From: Yoonia sp. SS1-5
Lineage (GTDB): Bacteria > Pseudomonadota > Alphaproteobacteria > Rhodobacterales > Rhodobacteraceae
Direction of reading: 5' to 3'
DNA: 64,000 nucleotides
NCBI RefSeq assembly: GCF_038443705.2
Contig: NZ_CP151767.2
Location: forward strand, 930,001 to 994,000
Shown here: positions 28,031 through 36,328 of the stretch, one piece after another
How the letters are laid out: every line of letters starts with the position of its first letter
Position numbering within the stretch: the stretch's first letter is position 1
Position numbers and translations under genes: made by a program
Notes under the pieces: generated by a model
Database searches by the model: none
What the model saw: the letters and a program-made list of their open reading frames with translations, nothing else
Told to the model about the DNA's origin: nothing

Positions 28031-29248
28031 CTATTGTCCAACCTCGGGGATCCGGAAAATCTGACCGGGGTAAATCAGGTCAGGATCCTTGATCAGGTCA
28101 GCATTCGCGGCAAAGACCTCGACATAGAAAATACCGTCACCAAGGTTCTCTTCGGCAATCGCCCAGAGGGTCGCGCCGGGTTGCACAGTTTTCACGGCCA
28201 CTTCGAAACCGTCCTGCCCGGTCTCTTCGGCCAGCACGGCGGCCACATCTGCGGCTTCCTCGCGTTTGAAAGGTGTCTCCAGCCGGGACACCACATCGCC
28301 TTCGCCGTCCACTTCGTCGATCCGCAGGGTGTAGACGCCGGTGTCAATCTGGGGCAGTTCGATGCGCCAATCGCCGCCTTCGGTCACCGGAGATGTCGAA
28401 ATGGGCTGATTGTCGAGGTAGATCTGAACAGCCCCGTCACCCTGCGCCCGGCCTGACAATTGCACCTCGCCTGCCGGATCATATGTAATCGCGTCCAGCG
28501 CGACATTGGCCGCCGTCACGGGGGCCACGGGCGCGTTCTGCACGACGCGAACGCCGCCCGCGTCAGCCTGCAACACGGTCGGCGGCAATGGTGATGCGGC
28601 CTGGGCCACGCTGACCTGCGGGACGGCAGGCGTGCCGGGTGCAGGCACCTCTTGCGCGGCGGCGACACCCGCAGGGACATCACCGATGGTCGCCGAGGGA
28701 TCAATTGGCGCATCGGGGTCCGTGGCATCAACGGTTGGGTCAGCGACCAATGCAAGCGGGGCGGCGATGGGTGACACAATAAAGCTTGCCTGCGAGGCAA
28801 TGGCATCCCCCTCGGGGTCTGCAAGCAATGACAGTTTTCGCGGCTGATCAGACGGCCCCGCCTGTGGGAGGGCTACGAAATTGCCCGCGCCATCGGCCAC
28901 GACACGGGCCAGAACCTCATCCGCCAGAATGATATCAACGATCTGCCCCGGTGCTGCGCGGCCCGCAATGACCATATTACCGTCGGTTTCCACGCGGAAT
29001 GTATCAAATACCGGCCCTTCCTTGGGCGGTTCCGGTGTTGGTGCGGGGGCTGCAGGCGCTGCCACTTCGGCCACATCCGCAGCCGGGGCAACCGCTTCTG
29101 CCGGGTCAGGCGTTTGCGCAATATCGGCGCCGGGTTCTGCAGTGGGCGTGGGTGCGGGCAAGACCATCACTACGGCAACGGCAACCGTCACAGCGGATAG
29201 AACGCCCAAAGCCGCGCGCGCATAGTTGAGATATGGTTCGTCAGCCAC
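28031..29248 (-). CDS. LysM-domain envelope protein
   Basis: A 405-residue protein starting at a GTG preceded by AAGGGAC. One N-terminal hydrophobic segment (about residues 12-31) is followed by a long Ala/Pro/Val/Asp-rich low-complexity region, then two beta-rich repeats (GQIVDIILADEVLARVVADG and AQGDGAVQIYLDNQPISTS) and a C-terminal LysM (VQPGATLWAIAEENLGDG...LIYPGQIFRIPEVG). LysM binds peptidoglycan, so it is probably a membrane-anchored wall protein. The role is unknown, though this architecture is common in Rhodobacterales. Confidence 0.85.
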   Translation of the reverse strand: MADEPYLNYARAALGVLSAVTVAVAVVMVLPAPTPTAEPGADIAQTPDPAEAVAPAADVAEVAAPAAPAPTPEPPKEGPVFDTFRVETDGNMVIAGRAAPGQIVDIILADEVLARVVADGAGNFVALPQAGPSDQPRKLSLLADPEGDAIASQASFIVSPIAAPLALVADPTVDATDPDAPIDPSATIGDVPAGVAAAQEVPAPGTPAVPQVSVAQAASPLPPTVLQADAGGVRVVQNAPVAPVTAANVALDAITYDPAGEVQLSGRAQGDGAVQIYLDNQPISTSPVTEGGDWRIELPQIDTGVYTLRIDEVDGEGDVVSRLETPFKREEAADVAAVLAEETGQDGFEVAVKTVQPGATLWAIAEENLGDGIFYVEVFAANADLIKDPDLIYPGQIFRIPEVGQ

Positions 29249-29362
29249 GGTCCGTCCCTTTCACGGCACAAAGCCCCTTATGGCAGCCCCATCCCACGGT
29301 TGCGCCAACATAACAACAGCGCTATGGCCGGTCAAAGCCAAGTCTTTGTGAAGGGTTACGCG

Positions 29363-29920
29363 ATGTCCACAGTTTTACGCTCGGTCTGTGTTTATTGCGG
29401 CTCACGCGACGGGAACGACCCCGCGTTTGCCGATGCCGCCGGCGACACGGGCCGCATGCTGGCCGGGAATGACTGGCGGCTGGTCTACGGGGCGGGCGAT
29501 GTGGGGCTGATGGGCCGTGTGGCCAATGCGGTTCAGGCCGCGGGCGGCAAGACATTTGGTGTCATCCCCACGCATCTGCTGGATTGGGAGGTTGGCAAAC
29601 GCGATCTGGACAGCTTTGTCATCACCGAAACAATGCACGAGCGCAAAAAGGTGATGTTCATGAATTGCGACGCGGTGGTTGTGCTACCGGGTGGGGCGGG
29701 ATCACTGGACGAGTTTTTCGAAGCGCTGACCTGGCGCCAACTCGGGCTGCATGAAAAGCCGATCTATTTGCTGAATGTCAACGGGTTCTGGGATCCGCTT
29801 GCAGGGCTGCTATCGCATGTGGTCGATCACGGCTTTGCCGGCGACAATATCCTGCGCTATGTCACGGTGATCGCGGATGTCCCCGCACTCGAGGCCGCTT
29901 TGCGCGAAACGCTCGCCTGA
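29363..29920 (+). CDS. LOG-family protein (TIGR00730-type)
   Basis: A 185-residue Rossmann-like protein of the LOG (Lonely Guy) family, many members of which are nucleoside 5'-monophosphate phosphoribohydrolases that release cytokinin-type or other bases. The family start VCVYCGSRDGNDPAF is followed by the catalytic region VLPGGAGSLDEFFEALTWRQ near residue 108; the usual PGGxGTxxE reads PGGAGSLDE, a conservative Thr-to-Ser change. The ATG at 29363 has AAGGG seven bases upstream. It is annotated in many bacteria as a lysine decarboxylase, which is a historical error. Confidence 0.9.
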   Translation: MSTVLRSVCVYCGSRDGNDPAFADAAGDTGRMLAGNDWRLVYGAGDVGLMGRVANAVQAAGGKTFGVIPTHLLDWEVGKRDLDSFVITETMHERKKVMFMNCDAVVVLPGGAGSLDEFFEALTWRQLGLHEKPIYLLNVNGFWDPLAGLLSHVVDHGFAGDNILRYVTVIADVPALEAALRETLA

Positions 29921-29934
29921 TACGGCATCCCGCG

Positions 29935-30909
29935 TCACTGCTGGCGCATGATCTCGTGGTATCGCGCAAGCCCGATATTTGATCCGCAGGCAATGATGCC
30001 AACCTGCTGGCCATCCAGTTCATCCCGCAACGGCCCCAGCACCGCCGCCAATGATGCCGCACAGGCCGGCTCTGCGGTTATGCGCAGCTTGTCCTGATAG
30101 AGGCCCATCGCCTGACGCATGTCGTCATCGGCAATTTTCACAATACGGTCCACATGGGCCTTTGCGACCGCAAATGAGTGGGGCATCGCCATGGGCGCGC
30201 CCAGACTATCGGCAATTGTGTCAACACGGTCCAGCCGCACCGGCCTATCAGCGGCAAAGCTGCGTGACATGCTATCGGCCCCAAAGGGTTCCACCCCGAT
30301 GACCTTTGCATGCGGGGCCAATTGCTTGATCGCGCAGGCCATGCCCCCGATCAGCCCGCCGCCACCGACAGGAACCACAAAGACATCAATGTCAGGTGTC
30401 TGTGCGAGATATTCCGCGCCCAAGGTCGCCGCGCCAAGGGTCATGTAGGCCCCCTCAAAAGGGTGTATCATCACCCGGCCTTCCTCCGCCGCCGCGTTCA
30501 TCGCAGCAAATGCATCCGCCATCGTGTCATACAGCATCACGGTCGCGCCCAGCGCCTTGCAGCCCGCGATCCGGGCCGGGTCAACCGCACGCGGCATCGT
30601 GATCAACGCCGCGACCCCCGATGCCTTTGCGGCCCAGGCAACAGCCATTGCATGATTGCCACCACTGGCCGCAACAACCCCAGCGGCGCGTTGTGCCGCA
30701 TTCAGCGCGGCAATGCCCAGATATGCACCGCGGGCCTTGAAAGAACCCGTCTGCTGAAACAGTTCCAGTTTCAGCGTCACGCCGGCAGAGGGTGGCAGCA
30801 CATCGGACCACAACGCATGGGTCAGCGGCAGCACAGGGGTGCGGATGATGTGATCACGCACTTGCGCAGCTGCCGCGTCTATGGCGGATAAATCTGGCCC
30901 GACCATCAT
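29935..30909 (-). CDS. Threonine/serine dehydratase (PLP fold II)
   Basis: A 324-residue pyridoxal-phosphate enzyme that deaminates threonine or serine to the 2-oxo acid. The PLP lysine is in QQTGSFKARGAY near residue 58, and the phosphate-binding glycine loop is PVGGGGLIGGMACA near residue 180. It lacks the C-terminal regulatory domain of biosynthetic IlvA, so it fits the catabolic type. Its 3' end converges with the LOG gene. Related ectoine- or hydroxy-amino-acid-specific dehydratases cannot be excluded. Two ATG codons are possible at the start (30909 or 30906). Confidence 0.85.
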   Translation of the reverse strand: MMVGPDLSAIDAAAAQVRDHIIRTPVLPLTHALWSDVLPPSAGVTLKLELFQQTGSFKARGAYLGIAALNAAQRAAGVVAASGGNHAMAVAWAAKASGVAALITMPRAVDPARIAGCKALGATVMLYDTMADAFAAMNAAAEEGRVMIHPFEGAYMTLGAATLGAEYLAQTPDIDVFVVPVGGGGLIGGMACAIKQLAPHAKVIGVEPFGADSMSRSFAADRPVRLDRVDTIADSLGAPMAMPHSFAVAKAHVDRIVKIADDDMRQAMGLYQDKLRITAEPACAASLAAVLGPLRDELDGQQVGIIACGSNIGLARYHEIMRQQ

Positions 30910-30920
30910 CTTTCACTCCA

Positions 30921-30953
30921 CGAAAAAGGCCCGCGAGATGTCTCACGGGCCTT
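30921..30953 (-). terminator. Rho-independent terminator after sodB
   Basis: On the minus strand AAGGCCCG, TGAGACATCTCG and CGGGCCTT form a stem of eight pairs extended by an inner GAGA/TCTC pairing, followed directly by a T run (CCTTTTTCG). It starts 24 bases beyond the sodB stop and lies just upstream of the dehydratase start. Confidence 0.85.
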
Positions 30954-30976
30954 CGGACTTGTCTATCTTGAAAAGG

Positions 30977-31576
30977 TCACAGGCGCGAGGCCACGTTTTC
31001 CCAATTCACCAGATTATCAAGGAAGTTGGTCAGATAGGCCGGGCGCTTGTTCCGGAAATCAATGTAGTAGGAATGCTCCCACACGTCGCAGCCCAAAAGT
31101 GCGGTTTGACCAAAACAGAGCGGGTTCACACCATTTTCCGTTTTGGTCACAGCCAGCGATCCGTCGGCATTCTTGACCAGCCAGCACCAGCCTGATCCGA
31201 ACTGGCCGGCACCCGCAGCGCTGAACTGCGACTTGAACTCGTCAACCGATCCAAAGCTTTCGGTGATCGCCTTTTCCAATTCGCCGGGCATCGCGCTGTC
31301 GCCGGGGGCCATCATTTCCCAGAACTGATTATGGTTCCACAACTGGCTGATATTGTTGAAAATACCATTCTGGGCCACGGCGGACTTGTCGTAGGTGCCA
31401 ACGATGATCTCTTCGAGGGATTTACCCGCCCACTCGGTGCCTTCAATGGCCTTGTTGCCATTGGTCACATAGGCGTTGTGGTGCAGGTCATGGTGATATT
31501 CGAGCGTTTCCGCAGACATGCCTTTGCCGGCAAGCGCGTCATGTGCATAGGGAAGATCGGGGAGTGTAAAAGCCAT
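30977..31576 (-). CDS. sodB: Superoxide dismutase (Fe/Mn family)
   Basis: A 199-residue cytoplasmic enzyme that converts superoxide to O2 and hydrogen peroxide. Metal ligands are visible in ETLEYHHDLHHNAYV (His near 27), SQLWNHNQFWEMMAP (His near 75) and LLGCDVWEHSYYIDFRNKR (Asp and His near 157-161). The pattern AGAGQFGSGWCWLV fits the Fe-type rather than the Mn-type, but metal choice is not certain. It is monocistronic: 143 bases separate it from soxG, and a strong terminator follows. A TTGACC at 31637-31642 (minus strand) could be its -35 box. Confidence 0.95.
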   Translation of the reverse strand: MAFTLPDLPYAHDALAGKGMSAETLEYHHDLHHNAYVTNGNKAIEGTEWAGKSLEEIIVGTYDKSAVAQNGIFNNISQLWNHNQFWEMMAPGDSAMPGELEKAITESFGSVDEFKSQFSAAGAGQFGSGWCWLVKNADGSLAVTKTENGVNPLCFGQTALLGCDVWEHSYYIDFRNKRPAYLTNFLDNLVNWENVASRL

Positions 31577-31719
31577 TTCTCATATCTTTCTGAGTTAAGG
31601 ACGGTATGCACCGATACATGTCACATGATGGGGCGAGGTCAAGACCAGCCCCGCACGTTTCGATACCACCGACACCACCGGCCAGCGCGGGCGATTGTCA
31701 GGCCAGACCGTCCGACAGG

Positions 31720-32292
31720 TCAATCCTGCGGGAAATGCCCAACCGCGCCTGCATTGGCGCTCGCCACAAGCAGGTCGAACGCATATTCGGCAACGGACCG
31801 AAAGCAGATCACCGCAAAGCTGTCATCGTCGGGCATCCAGAAGGCAGCAGCAATCTGACCAAGACGGCTGCGCCGGAAATCGCCGGGCTCAAACGCCATC
31901 GGGTGCAGATCAACCGGGGCCAGTTTGGCGATCACCTCGCGGGCGAATGCCCCCTCGACCCGGATCAGCGCCCGCGCATCCGAGACATTTTGCGCAAGAT
32001 AGTGTTTGCCCGCCAGTGCCTTATCAAGACTAGCCAATGCCTCGTTCACCTGCGCATAAGGCACCAGCACCAGAACCTCATCGGGCGACATCCAGCACAG
32101 ACCCTGCGCCCCCTCGCAATTTGCCAACCCCTGATCGGGAAAGGCCTGCCCGGTCAGGGTTTTGCAGATCGAACCCAATTTCTTGTCGGACAGATCGCCG
32201 CGCAACGTGATCATGCCCTGCAGGCCTGCATCCGTTATGGTGACGTCGCTGGTCACGGATTTGCCGCGTAATGCGGTGAGTGCGTCAGACAT
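31720..32292 (-). CDS. soxG: Sarcosine oxidase gamma subunit
   Basis: The small 190-residue subunit of heterotetrameric sarcosine oxidase. Evidence is position directly after soxA (8-base overlap) and the conserved GLCWMSPDEVLVLVPYAQVNEA and LIRVEGAFAREVIAKLAPVDLH segments, which are GcvT-like. The ATG at 32292 is used instead of an upstream in-frame start because it overlaps the soxA stop and gives MSDALTALRGKSV. The subunit stabilises the complex that oxidises sarcosine to glycine. Confidence 0.93.
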   Translation of the reverse strand: MSDALTALRGKSVTSDVTITDAGLQGMITLRGDLSDKKLGSICKTLTGQAFPDQGLANCEGAQGLCWMSPDEVLVLVPYAQVNEALASLDKALAGKHYLAQNVSDARALIRVEGAFAREVIAKLAPVDLHPMAFEPGDFRRSRLGQIAAAFWMPDDDSFAVICFRSVAEYAFDLLVASANAGAVGHFPQD

Positions 32293-35200
32293 CCTGCTTG
32301 GCCCCCGCCTTGTCATAGACAACCGGATCAACGATTTTCGTCTTCACCGTGCCGCCATCAACCTTGTTGAACTGGATGATCTCCCCCATCCGGTCCGGCC
32401 CGTGCAGGACCAGTCCCATCGCAATCCCGCGCCCCAGATTGGCCGAATAATAGGTCGAGGTGACCCGCCCTTGCGTATTGCGTTGCCCGTTGGCGTTGGT
32501 GCCGTCGGCAAGCGCGTAAGCGCCATCTGGCAGGACCGAACCATCCAGCGTTTCCAGCCCGACCAGCTTCCACCTGTTGGGATCGGCCATATGCGACCGG
32601 GTATGCGCGCGCTTGCCCAGATAGTCCTCTTTCTTTTTCGACAGCGCCCATGACAGGTTGAGGTCCTGCGGGATGACCGTGCCATCGGTTTCGTCCCCGA
32701 TCATGATGAACCCTTTTTCGGCGCGCAGGATATGCAGGCATTCGGTGCCGTAGGGCATGACGCCAAACGGTGCGCCCGCCTGCATCAACGCATCCCAAAA
32801 GGCCTGCCCCTGCCCGGCCGAAACCGCGATTTCGTAGGATAGCTCACCCGAGAACGATATTCGGAAAACCCGCGCGTCAAAACCGCCGATCTGGCCATCG
32901 GCCCAGTGCATGAATGGCAGCGCATCCGCAGATACATCCATGCCACCCAGTTTTTCCAGCACCTTGCGCGCGTTTGGACCGACCACCGCAATCTGTGCAT
33001 ATTGTTCGGTCACATTGGCGACATAGACCTGCCAATCCCACCATTCGCATTGCAGCCAATCTTCCATATGGGCGTGAATATGTTCTGCCCCGCCGGTGGT
33101 GGTGTGGCAAAGCCATGTATCCTCGGCCATGCGGACGACAACGCCGTCATCCATCAGAAACCCGTTTTCGGAACACATCAGCCCATAGCGGCATTTGCCG
33201 ACCGGCAATGTGGACATCATGTTGGTATACATCATGTCCAGAAACCTGCCCGCATCAGGCCCTTTGACGATCAGCTTGCCAAGGGTGGACGCATCCAGCA
33301 GCCCAAGGTTTTCGCGGGTATTCCTGACCTCGCGATTGACAGCGTCATGCACGGTTTCGCCGGCGCGCAGATAGGCATAAGGCCTGCGCCATTGGCCGAC
33401 AGGTTCGTTATCAGCGCCATTGGCATTGTGCCAATCCGATAAAGGGGTCTTGCGCACTGGCTGGAACAGATCGTTCTGTGCAACCCCCACAATCGACCCC
33501 ATGGAAATAGGCGTATAGGGGGGGCGGAACGTTGTTGTTCCCACATTCGGAATATCCTCACCCAATGATTGCGAAAGGGTCGCAAGACCATTGATATTGC
33601 TTAACTTCCCCTGATCCGTCGCCATTCCCAAAGTGGTGTAGCGCTTGGCATGTTCGACGCTTTCGAACCCTTCCTGTGCGGCAAGCTGGACGTCACTGAC
33701 TTTGACGTCGTTTTGAAAATCAAGCCACGCCTTGGCGCGCAGGTCTTGCGGGGCATTTTCGGGCATCAGCCAGACTGGTGAAATCGGCCCCTCTGCCAGG
33801 TCATCCCCAAGCGGGGCAGTCCCACCGCACAGCATGTGACCGGCTGCTTTGGCAGCGGCGCGGCCGGCGGCCCAGCCATCCCCCACAACCTCTGCTGTAA
33901 ACAGATGCCCGTTGGCGGTGCCTGCCGTCGCCACAAACGCGGCACCGGATGCGCCTGTCGGCGGACGTTCGGGATCGGGGCGGAACATGACCTGATCGGG
34001 GTCCCACATCAATTTACCGCTGCAATGAGACCAAAGATGCACCACGGGCGACCAGCCGCCGGACATGGCGACACAGTCACATGGGATCTCCTCGGTCCCG
34101 GTCCCATCACCGGTCTGGTCGCAAAGGGTCACACCGGTGACCCGCTTGCCCCCCTGCACCTTGGCGATCCCCTGACCGGCAGCAACCCTGATCCCCATGT
34201 CATGCGCTTTTGCGATCAGCGGACCGTCTGCATCCTTGCGCGTATCGACGATGACAGGCACGGAAAGCCCCGCCTCTTTCAGCATGATCGCCGTGCGATA
34301 GGCATCATCATTATTGGTCACGACAACCGTATTCTGGCCAATGGCCACGGCGTAATTGGCGACATAGTCGCGCACCGCCGAAGCCAGCATGACACCCGGC
34401 AAATCATTCGCCGCAAAGGATAGCGGACGCTCGATTGCGCCGGTTGCGGTCACAATCTGCCTGGCCCTGATTTTCCAAAGACGGTGCCTGGGGTGATCGG
34501 ACACAGGGGCATGATCCGTCAGCCGCTCATAGACCAGCGCATAGCCATGATCGTAAACCCCTGCCCCCATGCAGCGGGTGCGCAGATCCACATTGGGCAT
34601 CTCTTTCAGCGCAGCGACTGTCGCATCAATCCAGTCCCGCGCTGGCATCTCGTCAATCATCGGTGTGTCAACAACCGCGCGGCCACCCCAATGGGGGGTC
34701 TGTTCGACCAAAAGAACACGCGCGCCACGCTCCCCCGCAGCCAGGGCAGCGGCAAGCCCGGCAATGCCGCCGCCCACGATCAGCACGTCGACATGCACAT
34801 GAAAATGCTCATAGGTATCGGCGTCGCGATCCTTGGGCGCCTTGCCCAGACCAGCCGATTTGCGGATGAACGGCTCGTAGACATGTTTCCATAAGGGGCG
34901 CGGATGTATGAACATCTTGTAGTAGAAACCCGCTGGCAGAAAACGGGCCAGCCGGGTATTGATCGCGCCCACATCAAATTCGAGGCTGGGCCAGTGGTTT
35001 TGCGATGTGGCCGTCAGCTCGTCGAAAACCTCTGTCGTGGTGGCGCGTTGATTTGGTTCGAACCGGCCACCCTGTCCCAGATTGACCAGCGCGTTGGGCT
35101 CTTCCGCCCCGGACGCGACCGGGCCGCGCGGGCGGTGATATTTGAATGAACGCCCCATGAGCATCTGATCATTGGCCAGCAGGGCCGATGCAAGGGTGTC

Positions 35201-35296
35201 CCCCTCATATCCCGTCAACGCGGTGCCGTTGAATGTGAACGTAACCTCTTTGCCCCTGTTCAAGACGCTGCCGCCGGTCTGCAAACGGACGCTCAT
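32285..35296 (-). CDS. soxA: Sarcosine oxidase alpha subunit
   Basis: The 1003-residue large subunit. Domains in order: an N-terminal ferredoxin-like Fer2_4 part (FNGTALTGYEGDTLASALLA), an NAD/FAD-binding part with VLIVGGGIAGLAAALAAGERG near residue 175, and a C-terminal aminomethyltransferase-like (GcvT) half that passes the methyl carbon to tetrahydrofolate, with YGLMCSENGFLMDDGVVVRM near residue 710. The complex demethylates sarcosine, giving glycine, 5,10-methylene-tetrahydrofolate and H2O2. It overlaps soxD by ATGA and soxG by 8 bases. Length is normal for the family. Confidence 0.97.
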   Translation of the reverse strand: MSVRLQTGGSVLNRGKEVTFTFNGTALTGYEGDTLASALLANDQMLMGRSFKYHRPRGPVASGAEEPNALVNLGQGGRFEPNQRATTTEVFDELTATSQNHWPSLEFDVGAINTRLARFLPAGFYYKMFIHPRPLWKHVYEPFIRKSAGLGKAPKDRDADTYEHFHVHVDVLIVGGGIAGLAAALAAGERGARVLLVEQTPHWGGRAVVDTPMIDEMPARDWIDATVAALKEMPNVDLRTRCMGAGVYDHGYALVYERLTDHAPVSDHPRHRLWKIRARQIVTATGAIERPLSFAANDLPGVMLASAVRDYVANYAVAIGQNTVVVTNNDDAYRTAIMLKEAGLSVPVIVDTRKDADGPLIAKAHDMGIRVAAGQGIAKVQGGKRVTGVTLCDQTGDGTGTEEIPCDCVAMSGGWSPVVHLWSHCSGKLMWDPDQVMFRPDPERPPTGASGAAFVATAGTANGHLFTAEVVGDGWAAGRAAAKAAGHMLCGGTAPLGDDLAEGPISPVWLMPENAPQDLRAKAWLDFQNDVKVSDVQLAAQEGFESVEHAKRYTTLGMATDQGKLSNINGLATLSQSLGEDIPNVGTTTFRPPYTPISMGSIVGVAQNDLFQPVRKTPLSDWHNANGADNEPVGQWRRPYAYLRAGETVHDAVNREVRNTRENLGLLDASTLGKLIVKGPDAGRFLDMMYTNMMSTLPVGKCRYGLMCSENGFLMDDGVVVRMAEDTWLCHTTTGGAEHIHAHMEDWLQCEWWDWQVYVANVTEQYAQIAVVGPNARKVLEKLGGMDVSADALPFMHWADGQIGGFDARVFRISFSGELSYEIAVSAGQGQAFWDALMQAGAPFGVMPYGTECLHILRAEKGFIMIGDETDGTVIPQDLNLSWALSKKKEDYLGKRAHTRSHMADPNRWKLVGLETLDGSVLPDGAYALADGTNANGQRNTQGRVTSTYYSANLGRGIAMGLVLHGPDRMGEIIQFNKVDGGTVKTKIVDPVVYDKAGAKQDV

Positions 35297-35622
35297 TGCA
35301 GCGCCTCCCATGACCAATCGGGATATTTGGCGGTGATGGCGTCCTTGACGTGCTGGGGCGGCGCCAGGGTCTGGGCGGCATAGGTGCCGAACACCTCAAG
35401 TGTTGCGGTGCAGCGGGCAGCCAGAAACCACTTGCCGCACCCGTAAACATGCTGCCATCTTTCCAGATGCACCCCTTTGGGGTTGTGGCGCATGAACAGG
35501 TAATCCTCGAACGCGGCATCGGTTGATCCGGGACCTTCCCGTTTCAGATGCGCCTCGCCGCCGGCGTGCAGCTCTGTCTCGTCGGCATCCACGCCACAAT
35601 ATGGACAATGCAGGATCAGCAT
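35293..35622 (-). CDS. soxD: Sarcosine oxidase delta subunit
   Basis: The 109-residue zinc-binding subunit. The cysteine/histidine pattern is MLILHCPYCGVDADETELH at the start and YGCGKWFLAARC further on, and the domain segment DAAFEDYLFMRHNPKGVHLE is diagnostic. The ATG at 35622 is chosen over an upstream start because it gives the family N-terminus. In the tetramer it helps bind tetrahydrofolate-linked chemistry together with SoxA. soxB, usually directly upstream, is separated here by about 700 bases with two small genes. Confidence 0.95.
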   Translation of the reverse strand: MLILHCPYCGVDADETELHAGGEAHLKREGPGSTDAAFEDYLFMRHNPKGVHLERWQHVYGCGKWFLAARCTATLEVFGTYAAQTLAPPQHVKDAITAKYPDWSWEALQ

Positions 35623-35709
35623 GGGCGTGCCTCGTTTGACTGGTAGGCCGACACAGCAAAGCCGGGCGCGAAAATGCACCCGGCTTTGCGTTGTGGTTGG
35701 TGAGTGGTG

Positions 35710-35946
35710 TTATTCGGTGGCTGGGGCCGCTGGTGCGATTTCCTCGGCTGCTGGGGCTGTTGTGCCATCTGCCGCTGGTGCCGCTTCTTCGGAAAGGCCG
35801 ACGCTTGCCGGATCGGCCGTCGGGCTGACGGATCCACCCGCGAAGAGCGCATAGAGCAGAACCAGCACCACGATAACGGCCGCGATGACAAATCCGGCGC
35901 CGCTGCCTGAACCTGTGGTGGTCTTTGTACGTGTGTAATCAACCAT
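35710..35946 (-). CDS. Small single-span membrane protein
   Basis: A 78-residue protein with a strong ribosome site (AAGGAGG seven bases before the ATG), so it is very probably translated. Residues 1-18 are polar (Thr/Ser/Gly), 19-36 are one hydrophobic span (FVIAAVIVVLVLLYALF), and the rest is an Ala/Pro/Glu-rich acidic tail. No known domain is recognised. It lies between soxD and soxB on the same strand, but its own leader suggests separate expression. Confidence 0.7.
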   Translation of the reverse strand: MVDYTRTKTTTGSGSGAGFVIAAVIVVLVLLYALFAGGSVSPTADPASVGLSEEAAPAADGTTAPAAEEIAPAAPATE

Positions 35947-36005
35947 AGAGAATCCTCCTTTTCAGATGTGTTCATCGAAACACACCTGCGAAAAAGAGGA
36001 ATATG

Positions 36006-36051
36006 GGCGGATTTCCCCGGTCTTTTTCGGCCAAGGATGGCCGAATCCGCC
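36006..36051. repeat. Nested hairpin between two small divergent genes
   Basis: GGCGGATT at 36006-36013 pairs perfectly with AATCCGCC at 36044-36051, and inside it CGGCCA (36028-36033) pairs with TGGCCG (36038-36043). The two stems can nest into one cruciform or RNA hairpin. The 167-base gap between the divergent small genes holds no other gene. No T-tract follows, so a terminator is less likely than a structural or regulatory element. Confidence 0.5.
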
Positions 36052-36113
36052 GATATCATTGGGCCAACCCCCGCCGGGGTCGCAATGCCAGTGCGAACAG
36101 GTAATCTGATTGC

Positions 36114-36299
36114 ATGGAATTGCTGCTGATCATCCTTGGGGGGGCGTTGAGCGCTGCAATCATCTTTACGATGATAGAGCGTCTGCGTGGCCCCGGTTTC
36201 GACGAAGACGATGAGGGCTTCGACAATGTCAGCTTTGATGACAGGGCGATGACGCCCGAGTTGCGCGCCTATCTCAAGCGGATCAAATCCAAACGATAG
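36114..36299 (+). CDS. Small membrane-anchored hypothetical protein
   Basis: A 61-residue ORF on the strand opposite to the sox genes. Residues 1-19 form a hydrophobic span (MELLLIILGGALSAAIIFT), followed by an acidic stretch (DEDDEGFDNVSFDD) and a basic end (LRAYLKRIKSKR). The charge order is that of a small inner-membrane protein with a cytoplasmic tail. The ribosome site is weak. No family was recognised. Its stop converges on soxB 29 bases away. Confidence 0.55.
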   Translation: MELLLIILGGALSAAIIFTMIERLRGPGFDEDDEGFDNVSFDDRAMTPELRAYLKRIKSKR

Positions 36300-36328
36300 T
36301 CCCGCGACGTTTTCACCCCCCACAAACA

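Noticed and set aside
31637..31642. TTGACC on the minus strand upstream of sodB as a promoter
   Set aside because: The expected -10 region (TGTATC at 18 bases) is a poor match, so it is mentioned only in the sodB entry.
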